Assembly: GCA_022606425.2 (NCBI GenBank)
Contig: JAHDVF020000521.1
Location: 434,001-498,000 of the forward strand
DNA: 64,000 nt
Origin: Lepidostoma basale
Taxonomy: Eukaryota > Arthropoda > Insecta > Trichoptera > Lepidostomatidae
Direction of reading: 5' to 3'
The translations under genes and the position numbers were made by a program. Of the stretch, positions 9,940-20,639 are shown piece after piece (the first letter of the stretch is position 1; each line of letters starts with the position of its first letter). The notes beneath the pieces are model-generated. The model searched no databases. It worked only from the letters and a program-made list of their open reading frames with translations, and was not told the origin of the DNA.

Positions 9940-10920
9940 TCATTTTTTTTTTTTTTTTTTTTTTTCATTTCATTTCATTTATTTTTGCTAATAATCACAA
10001 ACATTACAGACATACAATTCCAAATCGTTTGCAATTACATTATAAACAGAGAAGCATTAAAAAAATAAAAATTAAGCTTAAGAGTAAGAAAAAATTATAA
10101 CATTGATATTGCATCCCTGAGGCAACTCACACTATCACGAAATATGTCGACCTCCGAGGCGATCCGATTAAGCAATAAGATTGCCCTACCCACAGGCACC
10201 ATTGGCAGGTTGGTTCTGCAGCGTGGCAAATAAAACAATCTGTGCTGTCTTTGACGAAGGTAATTATCAGGGACAAATAGACCTACATCACTCAGGACAT
10301 CCGAGTTCTGTATACGGCCGCCAATCAGCTGAAAGAAGTGAACTCCCAAGTGAATGTTCCTCCTTCTCTCCAATGATTGGTAGCTTAGCATACCTAGCAA
10401 GAATTCAGTCGGAAAGAGCCACGGGTAATAACCGCGCTCCCTGAGGTAAAGAAAGCTCGCTCCACCATCAGAGAATATCGGATCCCAGGCGGTGACCAAA
10501 TAACCGAACTATATTCCAGCCGACTTCTTACCAGGGAATTATACAACACCCGAAGTACCTGTGTGTTCGAAAATATCTTGGCATTCCTGAAAACAAATCC
10601 AAGCATTTTAATGGAACTATTACATAGAGCAACTATGTGAAGATTGAACGATAATTGAGCATCGAACAGAACACCGAGATTTCTGGATGTAGAAGCTCTT
10701 TCAAGCTGTATCCCATCCATAAGATAGCGAAAGTATAATGTTTTCGATGCCCTTGTGTATGACATAACAAAGCACTTGGAGACGTTGAAGAATAATTTAT
10801 TACGTTTACTCCATTGGGTTATGCTCTGAATGTCACACTGAAGCTTCAAGCAATCTGAGGGATTCTCTATTTCAGAGAAAACTTTTATGTCATCAGCAAA
10901 TAATAAAAAATACTTCTATA
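9940..10920 (-). pseudogene. Jockey/CR1-like LINE ORF2, 3' third of reverse transcriptase to end
   Basis: Minus strand. Just upstream of the frame at 10849 lies FADDIKVFSEIENP, the catalytic YxDD-type box of reverse transcriptase (here FADD). Then come LQCDIQSITQWSKRNKLFFN, the usual thumb-side TR and NLGVLFDAQLSFN blocks, and VRSRLEYSSVIWSPP. A frameshift near 10450-10500 shifts to a second frame ending CRTNLPMVPVGRAILLLN and DAISML, stop at 10095. The 3' end carries repeated TGAAA units and a poly-A tract (9940-9965 as poly-T). The copy is 5' truncated right before the FADD box at about 10917 and sits between two lineage ii fragments. Confidence 0.8.
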
Positions 10921-11045
10921 CTTCTTATTCTGGTGTTCCTCACGCGAACTCTCAGTGTCTTGCCTGCTATCGTCCTCAGTGTCTTCATCTCGGAAGTCCT
11001 CAAAATTTCTTTGGTCCTTACTGTGTCTGCTCTTGCTTCGACGCC
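10920..11045 (-). pseudogene. RTE-like fragment, lineage ii, short
   Basis: Carries the TCTTGCCTGCTATCGTC block found at 3900, 9670 and 21480. It ends at a CACTAACTAAC motif. It may be the flank of the copy at 9390-9935 displaced by the LINE, but the order of blocks is inconsistent with a simple split, so it is probably a separate copy. Confidence 0.6.
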
Positions 11046-11157
11046 ACTAACTAACTTTAATTTTTTTTTGTGTGTAACATATTTTTCTGATTATATTGTA
11101 TTTTATAGAATAATAATAAACTAAAAATGCTAATTTGATTATGTAATATTTTTACAG

Positions 11158-11208
11158 GTTCTTGGCGCAGTTGTAACCTACTTCATGGTGTTGGTTCAAT
11201 TGAGTTAA
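11158..11208 (+). CDS. Orco: Odorant receptor co-receptor Orco, last exon (end of TM7)
   Basis: Follows ATTTTTACAG; 16 codons plus TAA: VLGAVVTYFMVLVQLS. This completes the pore-lining seventh helix of the odorant receptor channel. Most Orco proteins end in VQLK; here the last residue is serine. The C-terminus is short and cytosolic-helix-like as in the family. Together with the three upstream exons the reading frame is open and canonical throughout, so the gene appears functional. Confidence 0.95.
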   Translation, partial: VLGAVVTYFMVLVQLS

Positions 11209-11362
11209 AGAGATTATAGTCGCTATTTTGTGGTGTCAATTTAGATAATATTCTTGTCACTCTCAATTTGTACTTAAGTAATACTCACAATAAGAGATTT
11301 TTAATGTAGAAAATTAATCAAAAACATATTTAAACTTTAGTGGTTCTGTAATTAATATTAAT

Positions 11363-11401
11363 AATAAATGTAATGTTTTGTTAATGTATAGCAATAATAA
11401 A
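11363..11401 (+). promoter_or_regulatory. Candidate Orco polyadenylation signals
   Basis: AATAAA occurs at 11363-11368 and 11396-11401, 155 and 188 bp after the Orco stop. The sequence is AT-rich, so chance hits are likely; the position is plausible. Confidence 0.4.
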
Positions 11402-11409
11402 TGGATATT

Positions 11410-11865
11410 ATTTTATTTTTGTTTTTTGAATGTATACAAATACTTGTAGACAAATATTGGATTTTACCCATTACGGGTTAATCATTAAGAATTAATTGTA
11501 TCTCAATATAGACGAAGATGTAAATTATTTGGAAACAGAATATGGTGGTCGAGGCGTTTACAGGACGTTTACCCCATTCATTGGGTTGATAGCCTTTCAC
11601 ATTACATTAATAAGGTTTTCTGCTTAATACTTACATCTAATCTCAATAGATGGCGCTAGTGTAGATTGAACTAAAATATGTGAAATGTTTCTCAACATGG
11701 CAGCATATATGTATACAACTTTAAAAAAATAATTGTCAGACGTGATGTTCGTAAGAAGGGAGAAATGGGGAATGTTGTATTACATAAAGCGATCGCTTAA
11801 CCCAACCAAAGACAGGTCATAAGTTCTGTGAACGCCTCGACCACCATATTCTGTTTCAAAATAAT
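11410..11865. repeat. Repeat family G, near full-length copy
   Basis: Starts TTGAATGTATACAAATACTT, then the AATTGTATCTCAATA arm at about 11490 and its inverse near 11840. The interior holds GATGGCGCTAGTG and AAAGCGATCGCTTAACCC. Other copies: 980-1275, 25782-26060, 26636-26920, 27825-28195. Noncoding, with imperfect inverted ends; probably a MITE. Confidence 0.7.
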
Positions 11866-12393
11866 GGATATTATTTTGACTATTTAAAAGAAACTAGTAG
11901 CAACCCGTAAAAAATTCACGAAAGAAAATATTTTCTACTCTTTAAAAACTTGGTTCATTGTACAATCATAAACAATAATAAGTTTTATATTTTAATGTAA
12001 TTATTTTTACACGCTTTAAATATTTCACAATTAACTACACCAAATTGTTCCCCTTTTGATTTCTACACTACTATCATACAACAATAATCAGAACTAAATT
12101 CGAAATAATCCAGAAACGTTCTCGGGAATGCGCACAGTGTGCATTTCAAATTACTTTTTATAAAAATTGTAGCATGTAAGACAACCCATCAAAAGTATGT
12201 ATAATTAACATTTTATAAATAAAATTTCACCGGCACCGGTTTAAAAAATATTGAATGTCACTGCTAGGTGACGTCATAAAATTTGGAACACGTGTTTGAA
12301 CAAAATAAATTTGAATTTTATATAAGAACTCAAATATTATTAAATTAAGTATAACTTTTAGGTGTTTTGTTTCATATCATCGTTTATAATTAA

Positions 12394-12675
12394 CTAGCTG
12401 ACCCGACGAACTTCGTACCGCCTCAGAATCAATAAATGTTGTGTTAACTTATTAGCTAAATTTAATTCACCTTTTTATTAAATTACAATTAATACTTAAA
12501 ATGAATTAAGTTCATGAAATGTGCAAATGTTAAATAAAAAATATTAATTACAATGGAATATAATTCACGTGAAAGCCTGCATTAATACTTAAAATGAATT
12601 ATAAATTGTTAATTAAAAACTTTGTTTTATGTATCACAATTGTGTTTTTTATTTTTTCGCGACAATATATTCAAC
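12394..12675. repeat. Start of a degenerate element plus inverted Penelope-type end
   Basis: 12394-12422 has CTAGCTGACCCGACGAAC, a terminus shared by a common insect repeat; a possible partner end is at 14640-14775 (TTGGTCCAGCCGTTCTCGAG). From about 12610 the sequence TTATGTATCACAATTG runs to CGCGACA at 12665; this is the reverse complement of the outer part of the P1 family (32560-32600) and stops within a few bases of the expected hammerhead cleavage site. Confidence 0.45.
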
Positions 12676-12975
12676 CAAAGTGGAATCTACCAGATTAATT
12701 GTGAGGATTGTGATGCCGTGTATATTGGAAAGACGGGTCGATCATTTTGAAGAGGTTATATGAACACAACATTTAATACAAAAACAGAATCATTGTGTGA
12801 ATTTTGACCATCATTTCAATTCCAAAAACACATTTTTTTTGCATATAGCAAACAATTTAATTTTTTTTGTTGATAAATTAGAAAATTTTGAAATTTTTAA
12901 AGCAAAGGCACGTGAATTGAATGTTATAAATAACCAAATTCCAGCTTATTCCCCCTTAGTATATATGTAGTACAT
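12660..12975 (+). pseudogene. Penelope-like element GIY-YIG endonuclease fragment
   Basis: The plus-strand frame at 12679 reads SGIYQINCEDCDAVYIGKTG then RSF and a stop (12748-12750). The pattern GIYQI, CEDCD, YIGKTGR is the GIY-YIG endonuclease of Penelope-like retroelements. Degenerate continuation in shifting frames ends near KARELNVINNQIPAYSPL at about 12905-12955, also family-like. Stops and frameshifts make it a relic. It abuts an inverted P1 repeat end, a typical arrangement for 5'-truncated Penelope-like copies. Confidence 0.75.
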
Positions 12976-13204
12976 TAAAAACTTTTCCTTTATACAATCT
13001 ACCAAAAAAATATTAATACTACCTTCCATTTTTGTCCCTTTCTTACTAATGTAATCTGCTTCCTTATAATGTTTATCGTCTTTAATATATTAGGATACAT
13101 CGTTTTTGACTCTATATTATGTATGATTGTTCCTTCTAATTACTGTTTGAATTATTATTATGATTATTATCATTCTTATTATTTTATTATTATAAATAAA
13201 TGAA

Positions 13205-13970
13205 TTTCATACAACAACAACAACAAACCATCACGCCGTTTCTCCGCAGGGGTAGGCAGAGAGAATGGACCGCCACACTCTATCCTGGCACACCTCTCTA
13301 GCTTCCTCCACATTCATACATCGAGTCATACACGCACGTCGATTCTTCCGGCTTCTGACATGACCAACCTTTAATATTTGATTAATTTGGACATGCCATG
13401 TTTTTCTCGGTCTACCTCGACTCCTTACTCCATTTACATCGTTAACGTATACTTTTTTAACCATTCTTTCTTCACCCATGCGCTCCATATGTCCGAACCA
13501 ACGCAACGAACCAATTTTGTTCATAATACATTCTTTCGCTCTACATTCCTTCCTAATATCAGCATTTGAGATTCTGTCATACATCGTTCTACCACACATA
13601 CGTATTAGGGACCTCATCTCTACCGCATTTATTCTGCTCTCATCTTTGTTCTGTCAGTTCCATGCTTCGCTTCCATACATAGGAGTTGGGACCAGAACTC
13701 CATTGTGAACGGCCATTTTCGCTTTCATTGATAAATTCTTGTTTCCAATAACTACTTTTAAAGCTCCATTCACTTTGTTACCCGCACCAACCCTTTTTTC
13801 AACATCACTGTCCGTTCGGCCATCCGCTGTGAACATGCTACCTAAATACACAAATTCCCTCACCTGTTCCAAGTTCTCTTCATTTACACTTATATTACAA
13901 ACTGTCATTTGCTCTTCCCTTTCAAAAACTAACACCTTTGACTTTCCGACATTCATCAAAACACGTTAAA
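13205..13970 (-). pseudogene. RTE-like retrotransposon C-terminal fragment, lineage iii (best copy)
   Basis: Two overlapping minus-strand frames. 13959-13654 encodes NVGKSKVLVFEREEQMTVCN, then EFVYLGSMFTADGRTDSDVE and LVPTPMYGSEAWN. 13617-13231 encodes MRSLIRMCGRTMYDRISNAD, then RWFGHMERMGEERMVKKVYV and RGRPRKTW, ending LSAYPCGETA. These are the blocks after the reverse transcriptase in RTE-type elements. A frameshift separates the frames. The 3' tail is a TTG repeat (GTTGTTGTTGTTG as CAACAACAACAAC at 13212-13226). It is inserted within degenerate older repeat sequence. Confidence 0.8.
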
Positions 13971-14034
13971 ACAATTAAATAGCAGACAACATAATTTTGA
14001 ATAAGTGTGATCCATCAATGAACTCCGTTTTCAT

Positions 14035-14165
14035 CATTAGCATCATCATATTCATCATTTGAAGAGTTTGATGATTCAGTGTCCCTATCAATTGAAAAAA
14101 GAAATTCCTCGTCTTCATCTAGCCAAATATTTCGTTTATTAAGTACTCGCGGCTGAAATTCCTAT
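14035..14165 (-). other. Acidic coding-like segment of unknown origin
   Basis: The minus strand reads RVLNKRNIWLDEDEEFLFSI, then DRDTESSNSSNDEYDDANDE, to a TGA. A TTTCAG sits right before the open stretch. The composition (D/E/S-rich) looks like a real acidic tail, perhaps of a transposon protein or a lost exon, but I do not recognise it. Confidence 0.3.
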
Positions 14166-15089
14166 GGTAACAATTCTCTGGACCGAATGTACACAGATAC
14201 ACCTATAAAATCAATACAAAATATACAATACGTATTTTTATTATTATTCACTAATCATAAATCGGTTATTTAATCTCCACGGAACACTCATCTGTCATCT
14301 TTTTCGAATGGTATTAATGGCGCAAATATTCTCTGCTCTCCTTCACAAAAGGGGTTTAACTTTTAGAATAGTCTCTCTTATACTGATTTTTATAACTTTG
14401 GGCATTGTTAATCTAAAATTAATAAAGAAAACCAAAAATCCCGGCGACGATTAAAAAATAACCTCAAATCTTTCACATTGAGTATTGACATCTGGCATCA
14501 ACAATACACCACCTACGGGCGATACCGAAACTAAAATACACGCCATTTTGATTTTATACGTCGTTTATTAAGTCAAATTTAGTCAAACGTACGACAAATA
14601 TAATTAATTTTAAATCATTTAAGTGATTTTTTCAAATGTTTTAATAATTATTCTGTTATCCGGAACGGAGACAAATCCAGCAAATTTAAGATCTTCAAAA
14701 TTGGTCCAGCCGTTCTCGAGTTATAAATGGTGTAACTAACACGATTTTTGACTTTGTTTTATATATATAGATTAACAATTGTTTTTATAATAAATAATTA
14801 TTTGTTTGTTGAACAAATTCGTTACATGCTTATTATGAAAAATGTATTAATTTATTAATTTAAAAAAGCAAAGAACTCATTTTGTGATAAGTTATTCGTA
14901 GAGTCTTTGATGCTAATGCAGTGATGGTAAACCTTATGACCCGCGAGGTCTTGATAAAAGAGAGCGAAAATATAATAAATATAATTATAAAAAAATATTT
15001 CAATTTTAATTTAATTTATAATAATAAACACGATTGTTTAGTGGTTTTACTTGGATTTAATTTATATAAATTATTTAAATTGTAATTGT

Positions 15090-15445
15090 AAAGGAGAGCA
15101 AAATTCGAATCTACGAGACATGCGTACGTCCTATAATGACATATGGAATAGAAACGAGAGCTGACACCATCAGAACAAAAAGTCTCCCAAGAACCACAGA
15201 AATTAAGACTCTCCGATCCGTTGTGGGAGCGAACTCCGAGACAGAATAAGAATTTCTGAAATAAGAAAGATCTGCAATGTGGAAGATGTCGTGCGATGGG
15301 GAAGACTAAGAAGACGCTACTAAAGAGATCATGTCCTGAAAGAGTGATAAATATAGCCGAAAATAAAGTACCAACAGGAAATCGACCTGCAGGAAGACCA
15401 CCTAAAAGATGGCGAGACAGTTGAACATCTGCATCCCAGGAACAG
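15090..15445 (+). pseudogene. RTE-like fragment, lineage ii, inside the hAT-like element
   Basis: The plus strand keeps CGAGAGCTGACACCATCAGA (tract encoding the ETRADT block), GTTGTGGGAGCGAACTC, and GACCACCTAAAAGATGGCG (encoding RPPKRW). Many frameshifts. It sits within the internal inverted repeat, so it may have been captured. Confidence 0.65.
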
Positions 15446-16204
15446 GCTCCGAGAAATAACATGACACATTCTTAAATAAAGCAGAAGATATAAATTGTGA
15501 CAAATTTGTTTCTCCTTGCGAGGGCATTCTCAAACCGAACCTAATCGCCAAACAGTGTGTCCTTATATTGAATTTAGAAATCTTAAGGGTGGGGGAGAAA
15601 GTATATAATGCAAATTTTTGAGTTGCTAAATAAAACAATTTTAAGGTTTTTCTTAGAACTAATGATGAGTGATAGGTAAATTTACAGCTGAATTTCTAGG
15701 AATTTTTGAGGTTCAATTCATAATAGTAAACAGTAACATTACAACTAAATTTTCTAGGAATTTATTAGGACAGTCACATTTAAATTTACAGCTGAATTAC
15801 TAGGAATTGTCACAATTAGTCACAATTTACATAAATTAAATCCAAGTGAAACCACTAAAAATTCGTGTTTACTAATTAAGTATATAAATTAATAATGAAA
15901 TTTTACAAAACAAATACCTCAACCACCAATATTTTAAATTTGACATTGGCTAGCTGTTTTTCTATAATATTTACATCACTGCATCTGTTTATGATATAAA
16001 TAGAATGTTGTCACCCCATTTAAAACATTCTATTGATATAAACATATTTTTTTACTCTTTGCATCCAAAATAAAAACTGTTAATCAAAAAGGGAACGCAA
16101 ATTTAATGGAATTTAGGAATACAAAAAAGTAATTTTTAACCATTATTCTCTCTCCTTCTCCATGTGACGTCACTTATTTAGTGAACCACGAGCTAGTACT
16201 AAAA

Positions 16205-16720
16205 AAAGAAAGGTCCATTGTTTTGGCAGAAACACTATGATACTTCAACATTAATACTGTTAAAATTTATTACACTGTTATAATATCACAATTTATTTTT
16301 ATTCACTGAGAGTCCCGCGACAGCTGTTTCGCCAACCGATGTTGGCATCATAAGGTGTTACAATAAACTGTCAGGTGGAGGATGCAAGGTGGAGGATGTC
16401 GTGAGATGGGGCAGACAACGCAGAAGATACTGGAGTGCGCACGTGCAGAGGATGGATCCCACCAGAATCCCACACGCTGTGGCGCATCAGATTCCTGCCG
16501 GCTGCCGTCCCCCCGGAAGACCGCAGAAAAGATGGAGAGATAGTTGGGAGTCAACCTTCCAAGAGAGGCCAGCCTGATTTTAGGAACACACCAAACGCTA
16601 TATAAGAAGAAGAAGAAGACCTGATGATGACAACATCGGTTGGCGAAACAGCTGTCGCGACACTCTTAGTGAATAAAAATAAATTGTGATATTATTAACA
16701 GTGTAATAAATTTTAACAGT
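16205..16720. repeat. Penelope-type P1 inverted pair split by an RTE fragment
   Basis: The left module (minus strand, 16316-16361) has stem II GCCAAC/GTTGGC but core CTTATGA. The right module (plus strand, 16621-16664) has core CTGATGA, hairpin GACAAC/GTTGGC, GAAA and CAGCTGTCGCG. Outer segments on both sides mirror each other (GTGATATTATTAACAGTG on the right). Confidence 0.7.
16380..16620 (+). pseudogene. RTE-like fragment, lineage ii, with (GAA)n tail
   Basis: The frame at 16389 encodes MEDVVRWGRQRRRYWSAHVQ, then PPGRPQKRWRDSWE, ending before an AGAAGAAGAAGAAG tail at 16605-16619. It is placed exactly between the two arms of the P1 pair. Confidence 0.75.
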
Positions 16721-16869
16721 AAAAAAATAATGAATAAAATTTGACCCACTTCTCAAAAAGGTTAGCCATCGCTGAGCTAATGCATATATTTGTTGAGTAG
16801 TATTCATTTCATAGTTTTAATATTCGTTGTATATTGTTCGAATACATTTTTAAGAAAAACGTATAAAGG

Positions 16870-17010
16870 AAATGATGGTCATGAATGATATCGACCCTTG
16901 ACTAGACAGCCAGAAGACCAAGGACCGCGAAGCTTGGCGGAGTCATATTAGAAAAGTCTAACCCGAAAAACGGGAAATCGATAGGAGAAAAAATAAGAAG
17001 GATAAAGAAA
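16870..17010 (+). pseudogene. RTE-like 3' fragment
   Basis: GAAGACCAAGGACCGCGAAG then CTTGGCGGAGTC resembles the RTE C-terminal coding end (work on R-D-R-E-A-W-R). Very short and broken; assigned by resemblance only. Confidence 0.45.
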
Positions 17011-17474
17011 ACTACAAATGCTTTTCCAACACTGTTAGTAACTATGTTAATGGGTACTAAATTAAGCTATTTACATGTAAGAAGCAATTATTATTTGTAA
17101 GTTATAAACCAAACACTTATTTGTTTATCGCTTTTGTTTCATTTAGTAACCCTTCATTGCATGTAGTAAATGCTTCTTCTTCTTCTACGACGATCTATCT
17201 CTAAACGGGGTTAAGTAATTTTACAAAAAACGTATTTTTTATCGAAATGAATATAACAATAACAAAATCATTTTTTCAAATTATTTTTCCTATATTCTTT
17301 TGTACTTCGCAATGGATAGCAATTATTAATATTTAACTTTTTAAACTTAAATTTAAATGCATTTTTTACTTGCCGTAATTTGGTATTTGTTCGATTGTTT
17401 AGTTTAGTTAGTTTTAAGTAATTTAATGTGTAATTTTTCACAATCTACAATAAGTATATTAACTGGTTATAATA

Positions 17475-17745
17475 ATGTTTAAATGGTCATTTCCGGGACA
17501 TGTTGCCAGATTGGTAGACGATAGATGGACCAGAAGGGTGGTAGAGTGGAGACCCTGCAAATACAAACGAAACAGAGACAAACACCCTCCACACGATGGT
17601 TTGATGACATTAGAAGAATTACTGGTGATTGCATGCAAAAATCACAAGATAGGGATACATGGAGAAGTATGGGGGAGGCCTATGTCCAGTAGTGGACGAC
17701 AACGGCTATCTAAGTAAGTAAGTACGTAATAATGTTTAAAAGAAC
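17475..17745 (+). pseudogene. RTE-like C-terminal fragment, lineage iv
   Basis: Frame 17475-17717: MFKWSFPGHVARLVDDRWTR, RVVEWRPCKYKRNRDK. The continuation in another frame (TRWFDDIRRITGDCMQ and MGEAYVQ-like) completes the RTE tail. It ends in an AAGTAAGTAAGTACG microsatellite tail. A frameshift near 17590. Confidence 0.7.
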
Positions 17746-18920
17746 ACATGTCATAAATAGTGAGGTTTCAATAATTAGAGTCCTCTCACGATACACCCAT
17801 ATTAAATCAAATGAATAATAATAATAATAATAAAACATGTTAAAATTAAAAAAAAACATGCAATGAAGGGTTAACAAGCATCCCACAAATTATAATTTAA
17901 AAATAATAATTGAAATACATAAACATTTAGTTTTATAATGAGATTATTTTGTCATTTTTTTAACAAACTACCAACCTGATGCACTTCAAGCGAAGCTTTA
18001 TTATGGTACAACACAAACCACGATTGAATAGAGTTTAATTAGTCAGTTGTATGTTGAAAAAACAAAATATGATATTAAAACTAAATATTAAAATGTTACG
18101 TTTATTTATATTATACCAAGAACTCACCATAAATTTAGTGTTTTATACTTAAATATATTATTTTGAATGTGTTAATTTTATTTTTATTATATTTAATCCA
18201 AAAAAAACTATTAATTAAAATTAAATTAATGACTTAACATAAATAATCAGATTCAAAGTGTATAAAAAAGATGTAATTTTGTGGTGAAAAAACAGGCAAA
18301 AAACGCAAAAAACTGGATGCAAATTTTATATAAAATAAATGTTAAAAAATAAACAAAAGAACCGGTTTCGATCGTTATCTATCTTAATTATTATCAAGAG
18401 TTCACCAATACACAATTTTTAGTTTGATCAATTAAAAAATACGTTAAAGTCACACGTTTTTTTAAATATTGTAAATAATTAAATTTTCAATGTAATGAAA
18501 TATAATTCGAATAATCTAGAATTATCACTTGTCTTAAATCGTAATTAAAGTTTGCTTATTTGCTTTTAGAATACAAAAATTGAAAAAAAAATGTACCTAC
18601 TCGTACATCAAGAGTACCAAACTATTTTTAAAATATGTTGTATATTAAAATTAAGTTTAAATATTTCATTATTAAACAATAAAAATACGAAAACACTTTT
18701 ATTTCTCTTATATTTTTTAAATTAAAAACGGATTGAGCTGATGAGGTGGTCAATGGCAACGTGACAAGAAGACGTTATCCCGACTGCATTTTCCCTGTGT
18801 AGCCTTTGGATTGGTAACTGCGCCCACGTATTTTAACTCTGCGTAGACGTAATGCAAGACAGCACCATTAACAACTTTTTCATACGCTTTTTCCGGAATG
18901 CTTAATTACAGATTATATCA
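17746..18920. other. AT-rich stretch, no gene seen
   Basis: Contains an ATA microsatellite at about 17815-17833 and a P-type remnant near 18355-18415 (GAACCGGTTTCGATCG) that lacks a recognisable core. No convincing coding frame. Confidence 0.4.
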
Positions 18921-19440
18921 TCATCATCATCCGTCTGTCATCCACTGCTGATTGTAGGCCTCTCCCAAAGCACGCCACCGCCCCCTATCCATTGCCACTC
19001 TCATCCATCCAGGTCCAGCAATCCTCTTCAGATCGTCGGTTCAGCAGGCAGGGGGTTCAACTCTGCGGAATCCTGTACGCGGTCTCCACTCTAGAACCCA
19101 TCTTCCCCATCGGCCGTCAGTTCTCCGACAGATATGGCCAGCCCATCGCCACTTCATCCCGGCCATCCTCAGAGCCACCTCAGTCACCTTGGTTTATTGA
19201 CGAATAAATTCGTTTCTAAATCTGTTCCTCTGTATTTCAAGCATGGCTCTTTCCATGGCGCGTTGGGCGACCTGGATCTGTAGACTAGATCTTTCGTCAG
19301 TGTCCACGTCTCGATTCCGTACATCATGACTGGCAAGACGCACTGGTTGAAGACTTTAGTCTTGAGGCATTGTGGTATTTTAGTAGTGAGAACATGACGT
19401 AATTTTCCAAAGGCCGCCCAACCCAACTGAATTCTTCGGT
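18920..19440 (-). pseudogene. RTE-like C-terminal fragment, lineage iv
   Basis: The minus-strand frame 19426-19184 encodes MGWAAFGKLRHVLTTKIPQC, then LKTKVFNQCVLPVMMYGIET and WTLTKDLVYR. In 18992-19200 the downstream part is readable only in shifted frames. Same lineage as 54640-55265. Confidence 0.8.
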
Positions 19441-19825
19441 TTATATACCAATTCTACAGATTATATACCAGTGTTCAATTCCATTACGAGTAAAGAGATG
19501 TTTCCCGAAAATAGCTTATTGTAATAAATATCGGCATATTGTACTTAAGAGACAAAGTGCTGTATATAGTAGTAAACATCATGAATAAAAAGAGTTAAGC
19601 CTTTGCTAGTAGGTAACATCGCAAAATGCTATTTGTAGATGAACACCCCTATCCGCCACCAGAATATTAATTAGAAATTCTCCATAATTATTCCCTAATG
19701 ATCATGACTCAGCGTTCTAACATCCAATTCGTCCTCGTGCACATTTTCTACTACCCCTCTTTCTCCCTCAAAATTTATATTTCTTTTTTCACATGTTGTT
19801 CGCTGGTTTTACGTTAAGTTTTTTC

Positions 19826-19880
19826 TCTTGCCCTGACGAAGATCCGGCGGAAGCGAAACCGGCTGGTGTTAATAAATAAA
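19826..19880 (+). ncRNA. Hammerhead-like module, unpaired variant
   Basis: Core CTGACGA at 19833-19839, a hairpin containing TCC/GGA around GGC, GAAA at 19855-19858, then CCGG. The expected TC after helix III is not clear (CCGGCTGG), so this is weaker than the P1 and P3 modules. It is followed by AATAAATAAAG. Confidence 0.35.
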
Positions 19881-19937
19881 GTTGTTTAGATACAAATGTA
19901 TTTATTAATTTATTATGTAATTCTATTTCGTTTAGTT

Positions 19938-20160
19938 AAACGACCTTCGTGTCAGAGTGGCATTGACTGCCACCCCGAAGGTTCCGGGTTCGATTTTTGG
20001 CGAGGGCAGTGTGATTGTCGCACCATCTTTGGTCAGATGTAGAATTTACGTGTCAATAAAATGGCGATAGATTAGCTACCTATCACATGTCACAAGAATC
20101 ACTACGAATGGCTCATGCTGTTATGATGTAAAAATCGATTCAACAAAATAATAATGATAA
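19938..20160 (+). mobile_element. tRNA-derived SINE, family T
   Basis: Head CGACCTTCGTGTCAGAGTGG (box A) and GGTTCGATTTTTGG (box B, degraded from GGTTCGATTCCCGG). Body GTAGAATTTACGTGTCAATA, the CACATGTCACAAGAATC segment, and tail GATTCAACAAAATAATAATG. The anticodon-arm region is shortened relative to 53928-54174. Confidence 0.85.
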
Positions 20161-20639
20161 AATTATAATATACTTACGTTTTTAAATTTCTCGAAAATTT
20201 TTACAGCTCGAACATTTCCTATAAATGGAGAAGTTCTAATGAATGACCACTTTTAATTTTCAATTAAGCAAATTGAGGGCTAAAAGCGAAATCATGTTTT
20301 TCCCAAATTAGATCACTCGAAATTTAAATTAGGAATAAACCATAATTGTAAATCAGGTATTTAAATTTTGGTTCATGAAAAGTGTTTGTTTTATATAATG
20401 GTTACAAATATTCGTTATTATTACTTTTTTTGAATTCTTGAAAATCTCATTATTGGTCTTGATGGCTTCTTTTGTCAGTATTTATATTAATAGTGCAGAT
20501 TAAATTCGTTAGAAATAAATACGTTTAGTAAAATTAAAAAAAAATTAAGTACTAGAAAAAAAAACAATTCAACGATTCTTCTATATTCGCCGTTGTGTTC
20601 TCAATTAAAAATAAAACAATATTTTTTAAACTTTGTTAC

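Larger units (their letters stand above)
8932..11157 (+). other. Orco last intron (2,226 bp), packed with retrotransposon fragments
   Basis: GT-AG, phase 0. Nearly the whole intron is mobile DNA: an RTE lineage iii fragment, two RTE lineage ii fragments and a LINE 3' end, all on the minus strand, that is, antisense to Orco. Confidence 0.85.
14919..16774. mobile_element. hAT-like non-autonomous element with near-perfect 8 bp TSD
   Basis: Ends match as inverted repeats: CAGTGATGGTAAACCTT at 14919-14935 and, reverse complemented, CAGCGATGGCTAACCTT at 16774-16758 (14 of 17). Flanking 8-mers TGCTAATG (14911-14918) and AGCTAATG (16775-16782) agree at 7 of 8 positions, the hAT TSD length. No hAT transposase is visible; the interior is filled by an inverted repeat (15027-15078 against 15828-15872), RTE fragments and a Penelope-type pair, which could be later insertions. 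Confidence 0.65.

Noticed and set aside
10181..10444. 87-codon frame on the plus strand
   Set aside because: Shadow of the antisense LINE coding region at 10095-10849.
12394..14775. A single Helitron-like element bounded by CTAGCTGACCC and the TATATATATAG end
   Set aside because: Both ends resemble a common insect repeat but no helicase or Rep sequence is visible and other elements interrupt it, so the class cannot be assigned.
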